Part shown: piece after piece, positions 17,827 through 27,900 of the stretch
Position numbering within the stretch: position 1 is the first letter of the stretch
Layout: each line of letters begins with the position of its first letter
DNA from: JAAXVQ01 sp964604705
GTDB lineage: Bacteria; Oederibacteriota; JAAXVQ01
DNA: 64,000 nt
Assembly: GCA_964604705.1 (NCBI GenBank)
Contig: CAZSAP010000010.1
Location: 62,001-126,000, forward strand
Reading direction: 5' to 3'
The notes under the pieces: generated by a model
What the model was told of the DNA's origin: nothing
What the model saw: only the letters and a program-made list of their open reading frames with translations
Databases searched by the model: none
Translations under genes and position numbers: made by a program

Positions 17827-20178
17827 CTAGTCCAAAACGTGCGGGGTCAGGAAAACCACCAACTCCACTTTATCCTTGATCACCACGGTGCTCTTGAACA
17901 AATAGCCCAAGACCGGGATGTCGCCCAGGAGCGGCACCTTGGATTCTTTGGTGCTCTCTATGTCACGCACCATGCCGCCAATGGCCACGGTCTCGCCGTC
18001 GGCCACCATCATCTGAGTGGTGGCCGAACGCGTGGTGGTTTCAGGTGGATTGCCCGGATTCACCACGGTGGTGACCTTCAAAACCGTGGGACTCAAAAGT
18101 ACTTGGTTGTTCTTGGAAATGTGCGGTGTCACACTCAACGAAATGGGCAGTTCCAAATACTCCACCCCGGTTTTCACCACGCCGTTGCTGACCACACTGG
18201 TGTTGTACGGTATGTTCTGGCTGGCCGACAAAGTGGCGGTCTGGTTGTCCAGGGTGGCAATGCGCGGATTGGAAATGGTGTTGGCCGTGCCTTTGGATTC
18301 CATCACCGAAAGTGTGGCATTGATGTCAATGCCTGACTGCAGGGTGCCCACAGAGAGCGTACCCACGGCCGTAATCGCCGCCGGATTGGAAGCCGCAGAG
18401 GTGTAGGGATTTGAGGCCGGATTGTTCCCGGCGGCACTCCAACGAATGCCCAAATCACGTTCGTTGGAAAGCGAGACTTCCACAATGCGGGCTTCAATCA
18501 TGACCTGTTTGGATTTCTTATCCAAACTGCGGATCAAACTTGAGATACGCAGCATGTTGCCGGGAATATCGGTAACCATAATGGCATTTTCCCGATCGTT
18601 TATATCCAAGGTGGCACCGGATGAAAGCATGGGTTTGACCAACGGTGCGATCTTATTGACCTCGGCGTAGTTCAACGCAAACGTACGGGTCAACGTACGC
18701 GACGGTGTATCCAATCGGTTGAGCACAGCTTCGCACTTGAACAAATCGCTGGGAATGGCCGTGACAATCACCCGGTTGGCCGAACCGTCGACAATAATCT
18801 TGGAACGCCCGCCTTCGGTCAAGCTTCCTTCCAACGCCTCTTTCAAGTTGGTGCTCTTCACATCGACATTTTTCAACGTAAAGACCCGGGTCTCGGTGGA
18901 GAACTCCGAGGCCAGGCCAATCCGCAGTGTGTTCCCCCCCACCGCATAGGCCAACTTGCGGGACTTCAAGAGCAAGTCCAAAACGGTTTCCAGGGGTTGG
19001 TCGTTGATGCTCACGGTGACTTGGTTCTGCGCCCCCTGCAGGTCCTGGGCCCCGGGAGTCAGCACCAAATCAAAACCCGCGTCCTGGGCCAAGGCGCGCA
19101 GGACAGAAACAAAATCCGCATTTTGAAAATCCACCGACACGCGTGAATTCAGATTGCCGCGGCTGGGTGCACTTTCCGACATCATACTGGGATTGTCCAT
19201 TTCAAGAATCACTTGGTTTTGGTCTTTCAACACCACGTACGGCGTGGACTGCACAAGCTGCACCGTCAACTTAACCACCGGCTCACCGGTCACCGATTCC
19301 ACGGAGGTGCCGACCTTGCGTACCGCACCTTTGGGAAGGCCGATCAGCTTGCCGTTCCAGGTCAAAGCCGCCCCATGGATCCAAAGAGCCAAGACATCGC
19401 TCTTTTTTTCACGTTCCAAGCGATAACGAATCGCACCGTCGGCAGTCACCACCAGGCGCGTTTTTTCACCTGTGTCATCCAAGGTCACATCCACCACTTT
19501 GTAACTCGCCGCTTCGGTCACACCTGGGGCTTGCGCCAAGGTTACCGGCTCGGTCTCCAGGGCCGGATTGTCGTCCGCCACCGGAGTCGGTTTGGCGGCA
19601 TTACGTACCGGAGCTTTGACGGCCTGGGGCGCACCGCCTGGAGCCAAACGCAATCCGCCGGCGTCCGGTGCCACGCTCCACGTCTGGGCCCGCGGAAGAT
19701 CAACCACCACCCATACTTCCGTACCGTGCTGGGCTGCGCGAATTTTCTGCACTGCGGGATGATTGACGTCCAGGGTGGTCGGCGTCCAGGTCAGAACCGC
19801 ACCCATGACCTTCACCAGAAAACGATCGGGCTTGGCCAAGGCCAAGGTGGTGTAGCGTACTTTGCCTGTGGTGGCAATCTTCACCACAGGCGTGCGTCCA
19901 TGCGTGTCCACGGTCACATGCGTCAGGCGCACGCCGGCAGGAAGGGGCTTGGCCGATTTCACCGAAGCTTTGGCCGGCACCGGGTGTGCCGCCGGCGCTT
20001 TCGCTGAAGTGGCCTCTTCGGATTCCGGCGTTGTCACCAACTCCGCACCCGCATCCTCGGTCTGCGCATCTGCATAATCTTCAACAGCCGCATAACTTTG
20101 GGACTCCCACCGTGCCAAGCCCAGACCGATGATTCCGGCCAAGGCAAGCAGGGCGCATGCCCAGGTAATTTTTTTCAT
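17827..20178 (-). CDS. pilQ: Type IV pilus secretin PilQ
   Basis: PilQ forms the outer-membrane channel for type IV pili. The 783-aa protein has a signal anchor (about 1-25), an Ala/Pro-rich spacer and two AMIN-type peptidoglycan-binding domains (about 80-175 and 220-330). An STN/N0 domain follows (about 345-420), then a NolW/N1 domain (about 432-495) and the secretin beta-barrel (about 570-783). The barrel has KQVMIEARIVEVSLSNERD and the VPLLGDIPVLGYLFKS signature. AAAGGAG precedes the ATG. It is last in pilMNOPQ order, the conserved arrangement. A 143-bp spacer follows with a small hairpin over the stop but no T-run. Confidence 0.95.
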   Translation of the reverse strand: MKKITWACALLALAGIIGLGLARWESQSYAAVEDYADAQTEDAGAELVTTPESEEATSAKAPAAHPVPAKASVKSAKPLPAGVRLTHVTVDTHGRTPVVKIATTGKVRYTTLALAKPDRFLVKVMGAVLTWTPTTLDVNHPAVQKIRAAQHGTEVWVVVDLPRAQTWSVAPDAGGLRLAPGGAPQAVKAPVRNAAKPTPVADDNPALETEPVTLAQAPGVTEAASYKVVDVTLDDTGEKTRLVVTADGAIRYRLEREKKSDVLALWIHGAALTWNGKLIGLPKGAVRKVGTSVESVTGEPVVKLTVQLVQSTPYVVLKDQNQVILEMDNPSMMSESAPSRGNLNSRVSVDFQNADFVSVLRALAQDAGFDLVLTPGAQDLQGAQNQVTVSINDQPLETVLDLLLKSRKLAYAVGGNTLRIGLASEFSTETRVFTLKNVDVKSTNLKEALEGSLTEGGRSKIIVDGSANRVIVTAIPSDLFKCEAVLNRLDTPSRTLTRTFALNYAEVNKIAPLVKPMLSSGATLDINDRENAIMVTDIPGNMLRISSLIRSLDKKSKQVMIEARIVEVSLSNERDLGIRWSAAGNNPASNPYTSAASNPAAITAVGTLSVGTLQSGIDINATLSVMESKGTANTISNPRIATLDNQTATLSASQNIPYNTSVVSNGVVKTGVEYLELPISLSVTPHISKNNQVLLSPTVLKVTTVVNPGNPPETTTRSATTQMMVADGETVAIGGMVRDIESTKESKVPLLGDIPVLGYLFKSTVVIKDKVELVVFLTPHVLD

Positions 20179-20255
20179 AAGGCGTTTACACTCCTTTGAT
20201 CCGGCATTCGGTTAAACCCTGCAGCCGTGTCCTTCGGGCCAGGTTGATTCCTGGA

Positions 20256-20684
20256 CTAACGCAACCGGAAGACAATCCGGTCCTCGCCTTGCTTTAACGC
20301 AACTTCGTTCCGACTCAGTATCTCTCCGGTAATGCCCGGTACGGCCTGATTGTTCTCACGAAACAACCTCCCGCCCTTGAGCAGATAGCCGAACTTAGGT
20401 CCACTCTGCGTGGTGAACAATGCCAGGGAACGCTGGGGGTGATGGATCACGCCCGTAAGGCGCAACACCGCGATGTCCACATGATTCATCACATTGTGCG
20501 TCAATCCGGCCTGCGGCTGGACAAACGGATCACGCCGCCCTTTGACCTGGTACGACGCCAACGGTTTGAACAGCATCTCATCTTCGGCCAAACTGGCGCT
20601 TCCGGACCCCAGGGGCAAACCCATGAGCAGGGCGACGGTTCCGACCAGGATGCACTTCCCGCGGTTAGCGTTTCGGTTGCACAT
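20256..20684 (-). CDS. PilP-like pilus assembly protein
   Basis: This 142-aa protein has an N-terminal signal or membrane segment (about residues 11-32). A short beta domain follows with YQVKGRRDPFVQPQ, LTGVIHHPQRSLALF and GITGEILSRNEVALKQG. The DPF motif and small beta-sandwich are as in PilP, the inner-membrane lipoprotein linking PilN/PilO to PilQ. No clear lipobox cysteine is visible, unlike classical PilP. It starts 20 nt inside the end of pilO. The assignment rests mostly on its position in pilMNOPQ. Confidence 0.75.
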   Translation of the reverse strand: MCNRNANRGKCILVGTVALLMGLPLGSGSASLAEDEMLFKPLASYQVKGRRDPFVQPQAGLTHNVMNHVDIAVLRLTGVIHHPQRSLALFTTQSGPKFGYLLKGGRLFRENNQAVPGITGEILSRNEVALKQGEDRIVFRLR

Positions 20685-21201
20685 ACGTCACCAACGTCAA
20701 CTCGGCCAGGATCGACTCGGACTTGCCGGTCTTATCCTTGCCGGTTATTTTCACATCCTGCGCAGTGATCAGCCGCGGCAGGCTTGCCAACTTGGTCAAA
20801 AACTGTCCCAGGGCATGATAGGTGCAGGTCGCGGAAATTTTTACCGGCTGTTCCTGAACCCCTTTGCGCGCGACCATGGCTTGGGGTGTAAATTGCAGAT
20901 CCTTCAAGTTGCACTCCGTAGCCACGCGGGTAACATCCTTAATCAGTTCCGGAACCCGCGGACGCGCGGGAATGCGTTCTTCCAAATGTTGAATCGACAT
21001 CTGCGTGCGGGCCGCACGTTCCTGAAACGCGGCCACACTCGCCACCAACTGCTTGGCCTCGGCGAGTTCCTTTTCCTTAACCTGCAAAACCCGACGTTGA
21101 CGGTTTAAATTCTTGGCCAAAGGCGTGTACGCAAAGAACGCATAGAGCACCAAAACACCGACGGTCACCGAGGCAAGGATGATCCACGTTTGTCGCTTCA
21201 T
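20665..21201 (-). CDS. pilO: Type IV pilus inner-membrane protein PilO
   Basis: This 178-aa bitopic protein has a short cytoplasmic start, one membrane helix (WIILASVTVGVLVLYAFFAY), a coiled coil (about 30-75) and a periplasmic ferredoxin-like domain. PilO dimerises with PilN to form the alignment complex between PilM in the cytoplasm and PilP/PilQ. The ATG overlaps the pilN stop by 4 nt. Confidence 0.88.
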   Translation of the reverse strand: MKRQTWIILASVTVGVLVLYAFFAYTPLAKNLNRQRRVLQVKEKELAEAKQLVASVAAFQERAARTQMSIQHLEERIPARPRVPELIKDVTRVATECNLKDLQFTPQAMVARKGVQEQPVKISATCTYHALGQFLTKLASLPRLITAQDVKITGKDKTGKSESILAELTLVTYVQPKR

Positions 21202-21776
21202 GGTGTTTTCCCCCCCGCCTCTTCAGCCCTGAAGGTAAAATGAATCTTGAACTTCACCTGGGTGTGCGCATCGGTCTTTACATCCGTAAGCGCTTCCAAC
21301 TGCACGTCGGTGAAGCGATCGGAATTTTCCAAGGCACTTAAAAAATCCGCCACCGAAATCTTGCTGTAGGCCTCGCCCTCCACTTCCAAGCGGAGCGGCA
21401 TGACACCGGGCGCGGACGTAGCCTTGAGCAACGTGAGCCACAAGTCCTCGCGGGTTTGGTTGGTCAACTCATCCAAGACCGTGATCCACACAGCCTGCTT
21501 GGGCAAAAGCCCACGCACGGTCGCGCGAATCTGATCGCCGTATTGTTCGCGGGCGGTGAGTTCACGTACGGTGCGAATGGTCTCTGCCAATTGGGCCGCG
21601 GCCGCTTCGGTCTTGGCAATCTTTTGCTCGGTACGGCGCGTCAGGGAAAGCAAGTTAAGCAGCAACAACACCAGCAGAATCGCCAGTGCCGACCCACCCA
21701 AAATAATGTACGTGTTGACCTTTTGGGCGCCTTTGGTCTTGCGAACCTTGGCCGGAAGCAGGTTAATCCGTATCAT
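21198..21776 (-). CDS. pilN: Type IV pilus inner-membrane protein PilN
   Basis: This 192-aa protein starts MIRINLLP, the conserved cytoplasmic peptide that docks into PilM. A membrane helix (YIILGGSALAILLVLLLLNL), a coiled coil and a periplasmic ferredoxin-like fold follow. It lies 3 nt after pilM and overlaps pilO by 4 nt, which is the standard order. Confidence 0.92.
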   Translation of the reverse strand: MIRINLLPAKVRKTKGAQKVNTYIILGGSALAILLVLLLLNLLSLTRRTEQKIAKTEAAAAQLAETIRTVRELTAREQYGDQIRATVRGLLPKQAVWITVLDELTNQTREDLWLTLLKATSAPGVMPLRLEVEGEAYSKISVADFLSALENSDRFTDVQLEALTDVKTDAHTQVKFKIHFTFRAEEAGGKTP

Positions 21777-21779
21777 GGA

Positions 21780-22886
21780 TTATTCCGCTCCCCGCAAGGC
21801 CAAACCTACGCCGACATTGAACCGTTGCGCATGGGCCTGAATGAAATCCACGTCAAACTGCTTGCCTGGGATCTGAATAACCTTGAACGGATCGTTGAGT
21901 TCCACGGGCACATTGAGTTTCTCTTGTAAATATTTGTCGAGATTCTTCAGGCGCGCGGTTCCACCCGAGAGCACAATGCGCGAGACGGGCTTTTTACGAA
22001 TCGAACTTTCGTAATAGGTAAATGAGCGGCGGATTTCAGCAATCAGTTTGTTCAGCAGCGAGTTAAGGGATTCGCCTACGCGCGCGGACTGATCGTCCGG
22101 CGTCGGCACTTCCATGCTCATGATGTCTTCGGTTTCGGTGAGGACTTTGCCTTGGATGCGTTTGAGTTCTTCGGCTTCGGCCAAGGAGTTCCCAAACTCG
22201 CGTTGCACTTCGCGCGTGAAATTGTTGCCGGCCACTTGCACATCGCGCGTTAGGTGGGATACTCCGTCTTCCAAAATGTTGATCGTGGTCAGGCGGGCGC
22301 CGATATGGATCAAACTTACGGTTTCGCCTTCCATGAGTCCGTAGTTGCGCCCAAAGGCATTGCTCAGGGCAAACGAATCCACGTCAATGATCACCGGATT
22401 GAGTCCGGCGCGATTCATCAATTCCAAATGGCGGTCCACAATTTCTTCTTTGGCTGCGACCAGCAGCACTTCCAGCTTCTTTTGCCCATCTTCATCCACT
22501 TCCCCCAGACGGTCAAAATCCAAGACGACTTGGTCAATGGCCAGAGGAATGTACTGCTCCGCCTCGTAGCTGATGACATTTTTCAATTCCTCATCGCTCA
22601 TGAACGGCAACTTTACATAGCGCACAATGGCGTCGTCTCCAGGCAACGAGGTCACGACATCTTTGCTTTTGATATTGTGTTCTTTGAATAATTTTTTAAT
22701 CAGATCCGCCAGCATGTCGTTTTTCAAATCAACATCGGCTTCTTCTTGGACTTCCAGGGGAATTTCGGCTAAGGCCAGGTTGGCCAAGGTAAACTGTTCG
22801 CCCGTGCGTTTCATTTGCACGACTTTAATCGACGAAGCACCTATGTCCAAACCCACCAGGCTGCTGGCTTTAAAGAATTTAAGCAC
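21780..22886 (-). CDS. pilM: Type IV pilus assembly ATPase-fold protein PilM
   Basis: PilM is a cytoplasmic actin-like protein that binds the PilN tail. The 368-aa sequence has SLVGLDIGASSIKVVQMKR (phosphate-1 loop), FALSNAFGRNYG, IHIGARLTTINILEDG (phosphate-2) and ISRIVLSGGTARLKNLDKYL (adenosine loop). The start is GTG at 22886 behind a strong AAGGAGG. It is first in the pil operon, about 170 nt after a candidate promoter at 23063-23092. Confidence 0.95.
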   Translation of the reverse strand: MLKFFKASSLVGLDIGASSIKVVQMKRTGEQFTLANLALAEIPLEVQEEADVDLKNDMLADLIKKLFKEHNIKSKDVVTSLPGDDAIVRYVKLPFMSDEELKNVISYEAEQYIPLAIDQVVLDFDRLGEVDEDGQKKLEVLLVAAKEEIVDRHLELMNRAGLNPVIIDVDSFALSNAFGRNYGLMEGETVSLIHIGARLTTINILEDGVSHLTRDVQVAGNNFTREVQREFGNSLAEAEELKRIQGKVLTETEDIMSMEVPTPDDQSARVGESLNSLLNKLIAEIRRSFTYYESSIRKKPVSRIVLSGGTARLKNLDKYLQEKLNVPVELNDPFKVIQIPGKQFDVDFIQAHAQRFNVGVGLALRGAE

Positions 22887-23259
22887 CGCGCCTCCTTAAA
22901 TGGTAACCGAAAATAGTTTGCTTGGAATACCCCCACAACATCTTTGGCGGTACTATTCCAGAGGCACTATATATAGAGCTCTGTGTACAAATACAGAAAA
23001 CGCTTTAAACAAAGGCTATTTCCGACATTTAGCTTCGCAACATTTTTCTATATTTTTTTGCAATTATAGACTATATATGCCAGAAAAGGCAATAAAAAAA
23101 AGGGCATTTCCCAAAATCCACAGTTCCGTTCTATTTTTTCAGCAAGCCTTTCCAAGCGCCTAAACTTGTATTTTCGACTTTTTATTGACCCAACATGATT
23201 TTTCCCTTTTTTGAAGCTATACTTGATTACGTTTACTCGAATTCCCTGGGAGAATAACT
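22887..23259. other. Divergent intergenic region between pilM and the secreted-protein gene
   Basis: This 373-bp AT-rich region separates divergent genes. It holds a candidate pil promoter on the minus strand and, on the plus strand, a TATACT (23218-23223) before the secreted-protein gene, with no good -35. An imperfect inverted repeat of GGAATA and TATTCC flanks about 22939-22980. A plus-strand open frame across the region has no ribosome site and looks like chance. I see no sigma-54 GG-N10-GC promoter. Confidence 0.45.
23063..23092 (-). promoter_or_regulatory. Candidate promoter of the pilMNOPQ operon
   Basis: On the minus strand a perfect -10 TATAAT (23063-23068) lies 18 nt after TTGCCT (23087-23092, 3 of 6 -35 matches). 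It points toward pilM and would give a 5' leader of about 170 nt. Confidence 0.45.
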
Positions 23260-24525
23260 ATGCGTCAAACGTGGATGACGAGCATGCTCTTGAGTCTTCT
23301 TTTTTTTTCAATTCCTGCTTGGGCTCTGGTTCCACATCCCACGCTTGGCAGTAATGTGGCTGGCGTTTCTTCCACCTATACCCTTTATTGCGATAATTGT
23401 CCCGCTACGGTTCTGGCCAGCGATTATGCGTGGATCCTATTTCCAGCCGGAACCGACCTAAGCGCGGCCACGGTCAACATCGATGGCGCCAATTGTGCAC
23501 TTACTCGTTTCCCAACCATGTTGCGTGCGAGCGTCACCAACAATATATATTCAACCTGGATGACCATAACCATATCAAACGTGGTCAATCCGCCAGGAGG
23601 GAACTACAACCTTTCGGTTGAGCTCACACACGACCAAGCAGGCAATGATCTCTTTGACAGCGGTGGGGCCAACTATACGATTTTGAACCCCACACCCACA
23701 TTCACGTACACTCCGGACTCCTCTCCGACCTCCACCCGCACTCATACCCCCACCTTTACACGTACATCTACCAACACAGCCACCCCCACACCAACTGCAA
23801 CACCCTCCCGCACACACTCGGCCACATATACCTCCACCTATACCCAGACGCCTACCGGAACCTGCACACCCACTGTCACCCTCACCCGCACCCATTCAGC
23901 TACCGCTACCGCGAGCTTAACTCCAACGGTTACACCTTCTGTTACGCTTACACGAACGCATTCGAGCACCATCACGGCCACACCAACCCACACTCCCACT
24001 TTAACCCAGACACGAACCGCAACTGTTTCTGCGACTGTTACTCCTACACTCACGGTCTCAGCGACTATAACCACCACATCGAGCATAACTCCCACGTTAA
24101 CGATCACTCCCGATTGGTCCGCCACTCCCACACTTACCAACACAGCCACACCGACGTGTACCCTTACTCCCACACAGGTACAAACCGTTACTTTCACCTA
24201 CACACCCACACACCTACCGTACGCCTTGACCACAGACACCATTGTTTCCTATCCCAGTCCGGCACGCGGAGATGAATTATGGTTTGTTTATCAAACACTG
24301 GGTTCTGGTACCATTGAACTTACGATCTGGAATTTCACAGGTGAACATATACAAACGTTGCACCAATCCTACGCTGCGGCCGAAACCCAGCGTCTACGAT
24401 GGTCGCTAACGGATGTGGCGCCAGGCGTTTACCTGTATCGTGCGGTCTTGAAAAACGAGGATGGTTCAAAACAGGATTTAGGCAGGCATAAATTCGTAGT
24501 TATTAAAGGACGCTTGCAGAAATAA
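23260..24525 (+). CDS. Secreted Thr/Pro-repeat protein with FlgD-like C-terminal domain
   Basis: This 421-aa protein has a signal peptide ending around residue 22 (FFSIPAWA). A globular domain of about 120 residues with a Cys pair (YCDNC) follows. About 165 residues of Thr/Pro-rich low-complexity sequence come next (TPT, TYT and TRTHS units), then a C-terminal domain of about 95 residues. That domain has ELTIWNFTGEHIQTLHQ and VAPGVYLYRAVLKNEDG, ending in HKFVVIKG, which matches FlgD-Ig-like or sorting-type domains. GGGAG lies 7 nt before the ATG. It is one of only two plus-strand genes. The Thr/Pro stretch should be an extended, possibly glycosylated spacer at the cell surface. Function is unknown. 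Confidence 0.8.
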   Translation: MRQTWMTSMLLSLLFFSIPAWALVPHPTLGSNVAGVSSTYTLYCDNCPATVLASDYAWILFPAGTDLSAATVNIDGANCALTRFPTMLRASVTNNIYSTWMTITISNVVNPPGGNYNLSVELTHDQAGNDLFDSGGANYTILNPTPTFTYTPDSSPTSTRTHTPTFTRTSTNTATPTPTATPSRTHSATYTSTYTQTPTGTCTPTVTLTRTHSATATASLTPTVTPSVTLTRTHSSTITATPTHTPTLTQTRTATVSATVTPTLTVSATITTTSSITPTLTITPDWSATPTLTNTATPTCTLTPTQVQTVTFTYTPTHLPYALTTDTIVSYPSPARGDELWFVYQTLGSGTIELTIWNFTGEHIQTLHQSYAAAETQRLRWSLTDVAPGVYLYRAVLKNEDGSKQDLGRHKFVVIKGRLQK

Positions 24526-24560
24526 TACCGTCGCAACCCAACGTCCCCAAGTGGGTGGGT

Positions 24561-24764
24561 TTAGGCAAACACACTGATCACAGATCCCGAAGCTCCGATC
24601 TGAAAAATCGAATCCTCGACACCGGCTTGAGCTTGCGCAACCATGCGCACCGCTTCACGAATGCAACCTTGGTCTCCGCTGGCCCAGGCCATGGTCAAAT
24701 ACGCAGCCGCCGCCTTGGGGGTTTTCAATTCTTCCATACTCACTCGTTCAGCTACTCCGTTCAT
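24561..24764 (-). CDS. Small protein resembling the N-terminal half of addiction-module antidotes
   Basis: This 67-aa protein has a strong ribosome site (GGAGGAG, 7 nt before the ATG). The core LKTPKAAAAYLTMAWASGDQ followed by REAVRMVAQAQAG resembles the first helices of HigA-like antidote proteins (SPE..AAYL..AL..GD....A...VARA.G). In those proteins a helix-turn-helix then follows; here the protein ends after 19 unrelated residues, and I found no continuation in the other two frames. It may be a truncated antidote or a small protein with another job. No toxin gene adjoins it. It lies just after the terminator of the large secreted gene; TTGGTT-N18-TATGGT upstream could drive it. Confidence 0.5.
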   Translation of the reverse strand: MNGVAERVSMEELKTPKAAAAYLTMAWASGDQGCIREAVRMVAQAQAGVEDSIFQIGASGSVISVFA

Positions 24765-24855
24765 AATCCTACTCCTCCAGGTCGTCTCCGGCATGATGGT
24801 TCTCGCCGAAGGGGTTGTCCCTATCAGACCATAGGAGCGGGAAAAAGTTTTAACC

Positions 24856-24904
24856 AAAAAAAATAAAAAACCCCGCCCCCTCCGAGTGCGAGAGGTGAGC
24901 GGGG
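24856..24904 (-). terminator. Intrinsic terminator after the beta-propeller secreted gene
   Basis: The arms CCCCGC (24871-24876) and GCGGGG (24899-24904), extended by CCCCTC with GAGAGG, form a GC-rich stem. On the minus strand it is followed by TTTTTTATTTTTTTT. It lies about 60 nt after the stop of the 24963-28460 gene. Confidence 0.88.
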
Positions 24905-24962
24905 TGCAAACAATCATCCAGTGCACAGGGGCTGTACGCTTAGCGGTTTTTACCGGATACGT

Positions 24963-27900
24963 TTATTTGATAACCGCGACTTTACTGTACGTTTCAAACC
25001 CATCGGTCTTGATGTGAACAATATAAATTCCGCTCCCAACGGTCTGTCCCGAGGTATTCTGACCCTTCCAAGGAAGTTCGTGCAAGCGCCCTGCAACATA
25101 TGTCTGTCGATCCACCAAGGTGCAAATCTTATCCCCAACTAAATTGTACACCGTGATTGTCACATTTGCGTTCTGCGGCTGTGTCCAGCGGATCAAGGCT
25201 TGCTCCCCTTGGTTGGGATTGATCTTACTGTGGTAAATCTTTAAAAAACGATCCGGCAACGGTACGGATGTTGGTACTGCCGTCGGAGTTATGGTGGGGG
25301 TGGGGGCTACACCCGTAGCTCTGTATTGAACCACATGTGCGTTTTCCGCCAATGCGTACACCTCGGAGGTAAAATCATGGTCCCCGTCTCCCACGGCCAC
25401 GGAAAGCAAGGGACTGCCTGCATGTCCCAAATCCAACGGGGCCACCCATCCCGCGGTGCTGTATCGAATCTGATACGCATGCCCATTGGAACAGGCCACA
25501 TAGAGCTCCGCAGCGCCGTCACTGTCACCGTCGCCCACAGCCAGTGAAGAACATGCCTCGGGCAAAACGCCTACGGTAGTAACCGTCCAACTGCTACCGC
25601 TCCACTGGTACTGATACACACGCTTATCCTGATTGGCACCGTAGAGTTCCCACGAACCGTTGCTGTCCACATCCCCCAAGGCAAGCTTTTTCATATCTCC
25701 GGCACTGCTTACCGCCACAATGCTCTTTTCCCAAGCAGCCCCATTGTACCGGAGCTGATACACCCGGCGCTCCGAATTGGCAACGAATATCTCGTCTTGG
25801 TCGTCGTTGTTGCCATCGCCGCTGACCATGCAAAACACGGTACCCAAACCGGTCGCCACCACGCTGTTGGAGAGTGTTTCCACCAAGCTTACGTTCCCCG
25901 CTGCGGTTATCGAAACCCCATAGACATCGACCAACCCATTGGCGTTGCCATCTCCAACCGCGATCGGACTTGAGAATGTCCCAAAAGGAGTTGTACTCCA
26001 TCCGGTCCCGGCGGCGGTGTACTGATACAGCGAAGGTTGTGTCGAAGCACCAAACACTTCCAATTCCCCATCCTCGTTGGCATCTTGAACCAACACATCG
26101 TTGAGATGGTGCCCGGTTTGCTCAGGGAAAAACCCTATGCTCCAACCGGCCGTGGATGAAGGTTTGTAAAATTTATACAACATGGAATCATTGGACGCGA
26201 CGTATACTTCCGCCTTGCCATTACGGTCGGCATCGGCCACCGTCAGGTTGCCGGAGGTAAGCCCTGTGGGATTTCCAGCTTGGCCCATATCGGTCATGCT
26301 CCAACGCACAGGAGCGGTGATTGACTGCAAAACCGTGAACACAGACTTGAACACATAGTCCACGCCGGAGCGAGTCAGCACCAAATCGTAAAGTCCCGGG
26401 GTGGCGGGCAGGGCAAACTGCGCCACAAATTTGGACACGCCCGCCAAACTCAGTCCGGTCCCAGGAATGGTCAAGCTTGTATTTTTTAACTTCACGTCTG
26501 TCATGCCGGCATAGTTTTTACCCCGTGATGTAAGGCTGAGCGTGGAATCAACCAATGCGGATTTAGCCTTGGCATTATTCAACGTTAGCGGATTGTACTT
26601 AGCCAAGAATCCATTCGTCCCTGAACCAAACGGATTGATGGGTGTACCCCAGGTACTGGTACTATCCCCGGAAAAATAAATCTCCCCGTTGCTGTTGTCC
26701 ACTCCCATGCCCCAACCGTAATGCATTCCGGCCTGAGCACCCAAAAATGTACTCCAAATCAGTGCACCGTTGTTGCTTAAGCGGACCATAAAGGCATCGG
26801 GAGATCCGAGGGGGGAAGCTGAATACGCATTCAAGGGAGTTCCCCAGTTGTCCAAACTGTATCCGCCCAGATACAGGTTGCCGCTGCCATCCACCACTAA
26901 GGTCTGACCATAATCATAGCCTGCTCCACCCAAAAATGTGTTCCATTGCAGCAGACCGTTCGGGTTTAACTTGGCCGCAAAGGCATCCAGGTCTGCCGCA
27001 TAGGGACGCACAGGTGAACCCCAAGTGGCGTTGCCGTTTCCCGCCACGTAAATATTGCCGACCTTATCAACCGCACCGGTCCAGGCATTTTCGTAACCAT
27101 CTCCACCGATAAACGTATTCCATTGCAGTACTCCCACCGTGCTTAGCTTGGCAACAAACACATCGCGATTATCCCCGAAAGCCCTTATAGGAGCCCCCCA
27201 GGAATCCATGCTCTCACCGAAAACATAGCAATTGTCATTGACATCCGTAGCTATGGCTTTCGTTATATCTGTAACGGTTGCCCCTAAAAAAGTATTCCAC
27301 CCCAACGTGCCATCGCTGTAGACGGAAGCGACAAATGCATCAGCGCTGGATCCAGAAAATGCCCGAACCGGCGTTCCCCATGTCGCCATGCTTTCGCCAC
27401 CTATGAACAAGCTTCCCCCAGTTCGAGTGACAACGGAACGGCCAATATCATCGCTGGTACTGCCCAAAAAGGTGTTCCATTGCAACACACCGTTATTGTT
27501 GAGCTTGGCCAGTGCTATGTCTTTACCGCCGCTGTAGGCTCGAAGAGGCGAACCCCAGGTGGCCGAACTCTCACCGCACACATACACATAATTGCCATCG
27601 ACGGCGATGCCGTATCCTAAATCTGTGCCCGTTCCTCCCAAAAACGTACACCATTGCAAGACACCATTGCTGTTAAATTTGGCTACAGAAAAATCACTCC
27701 CTCCACTGTGCGCACGTACCGGCGTCCCCCATGTCTGTAAACTGGAGCCACATATATAGATATTGCCGCTACTGTCGAAAGCCAAGGCAAGATTCGAATT
27801 TCCTCCTGTCGCCTTAAAAAACGTATTCCAACTAAGCGCCGGATCGATAACCAAGGCATAGGCGGGGTCGTAGGTGGCAGAAAATCCCACCTCGCGTGGG

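Noticed and set aside
22900..23163. Plus-strand 87-residue frame between pilM and the Thr/Pro protein gene
   Set aside because: It has no ribosome site and lies in AT-rich sequence with the pil promoter on the other strand.
23838..24197. Minus-strand Val-rich frame inside the Thr/Pro protein gene
   Set aside because: It is a shadow of the repetitive Thr codons (ACN gives a Val/Gly/Cys pattern in reverse).
23700..24240. Thr/Pro DNA repeats considered as a CRISPR or tandem-repeat array
   Set aside because: The repetition is codon-level and degenerate, in frame, with no constant repeat and spacer lengths.
24541..24560. Hairpin after the plus-strand Thr/Pro protein gene as a terminator
   Set aside because: The stem is short and imperfect and has no T-run long enough to support it.
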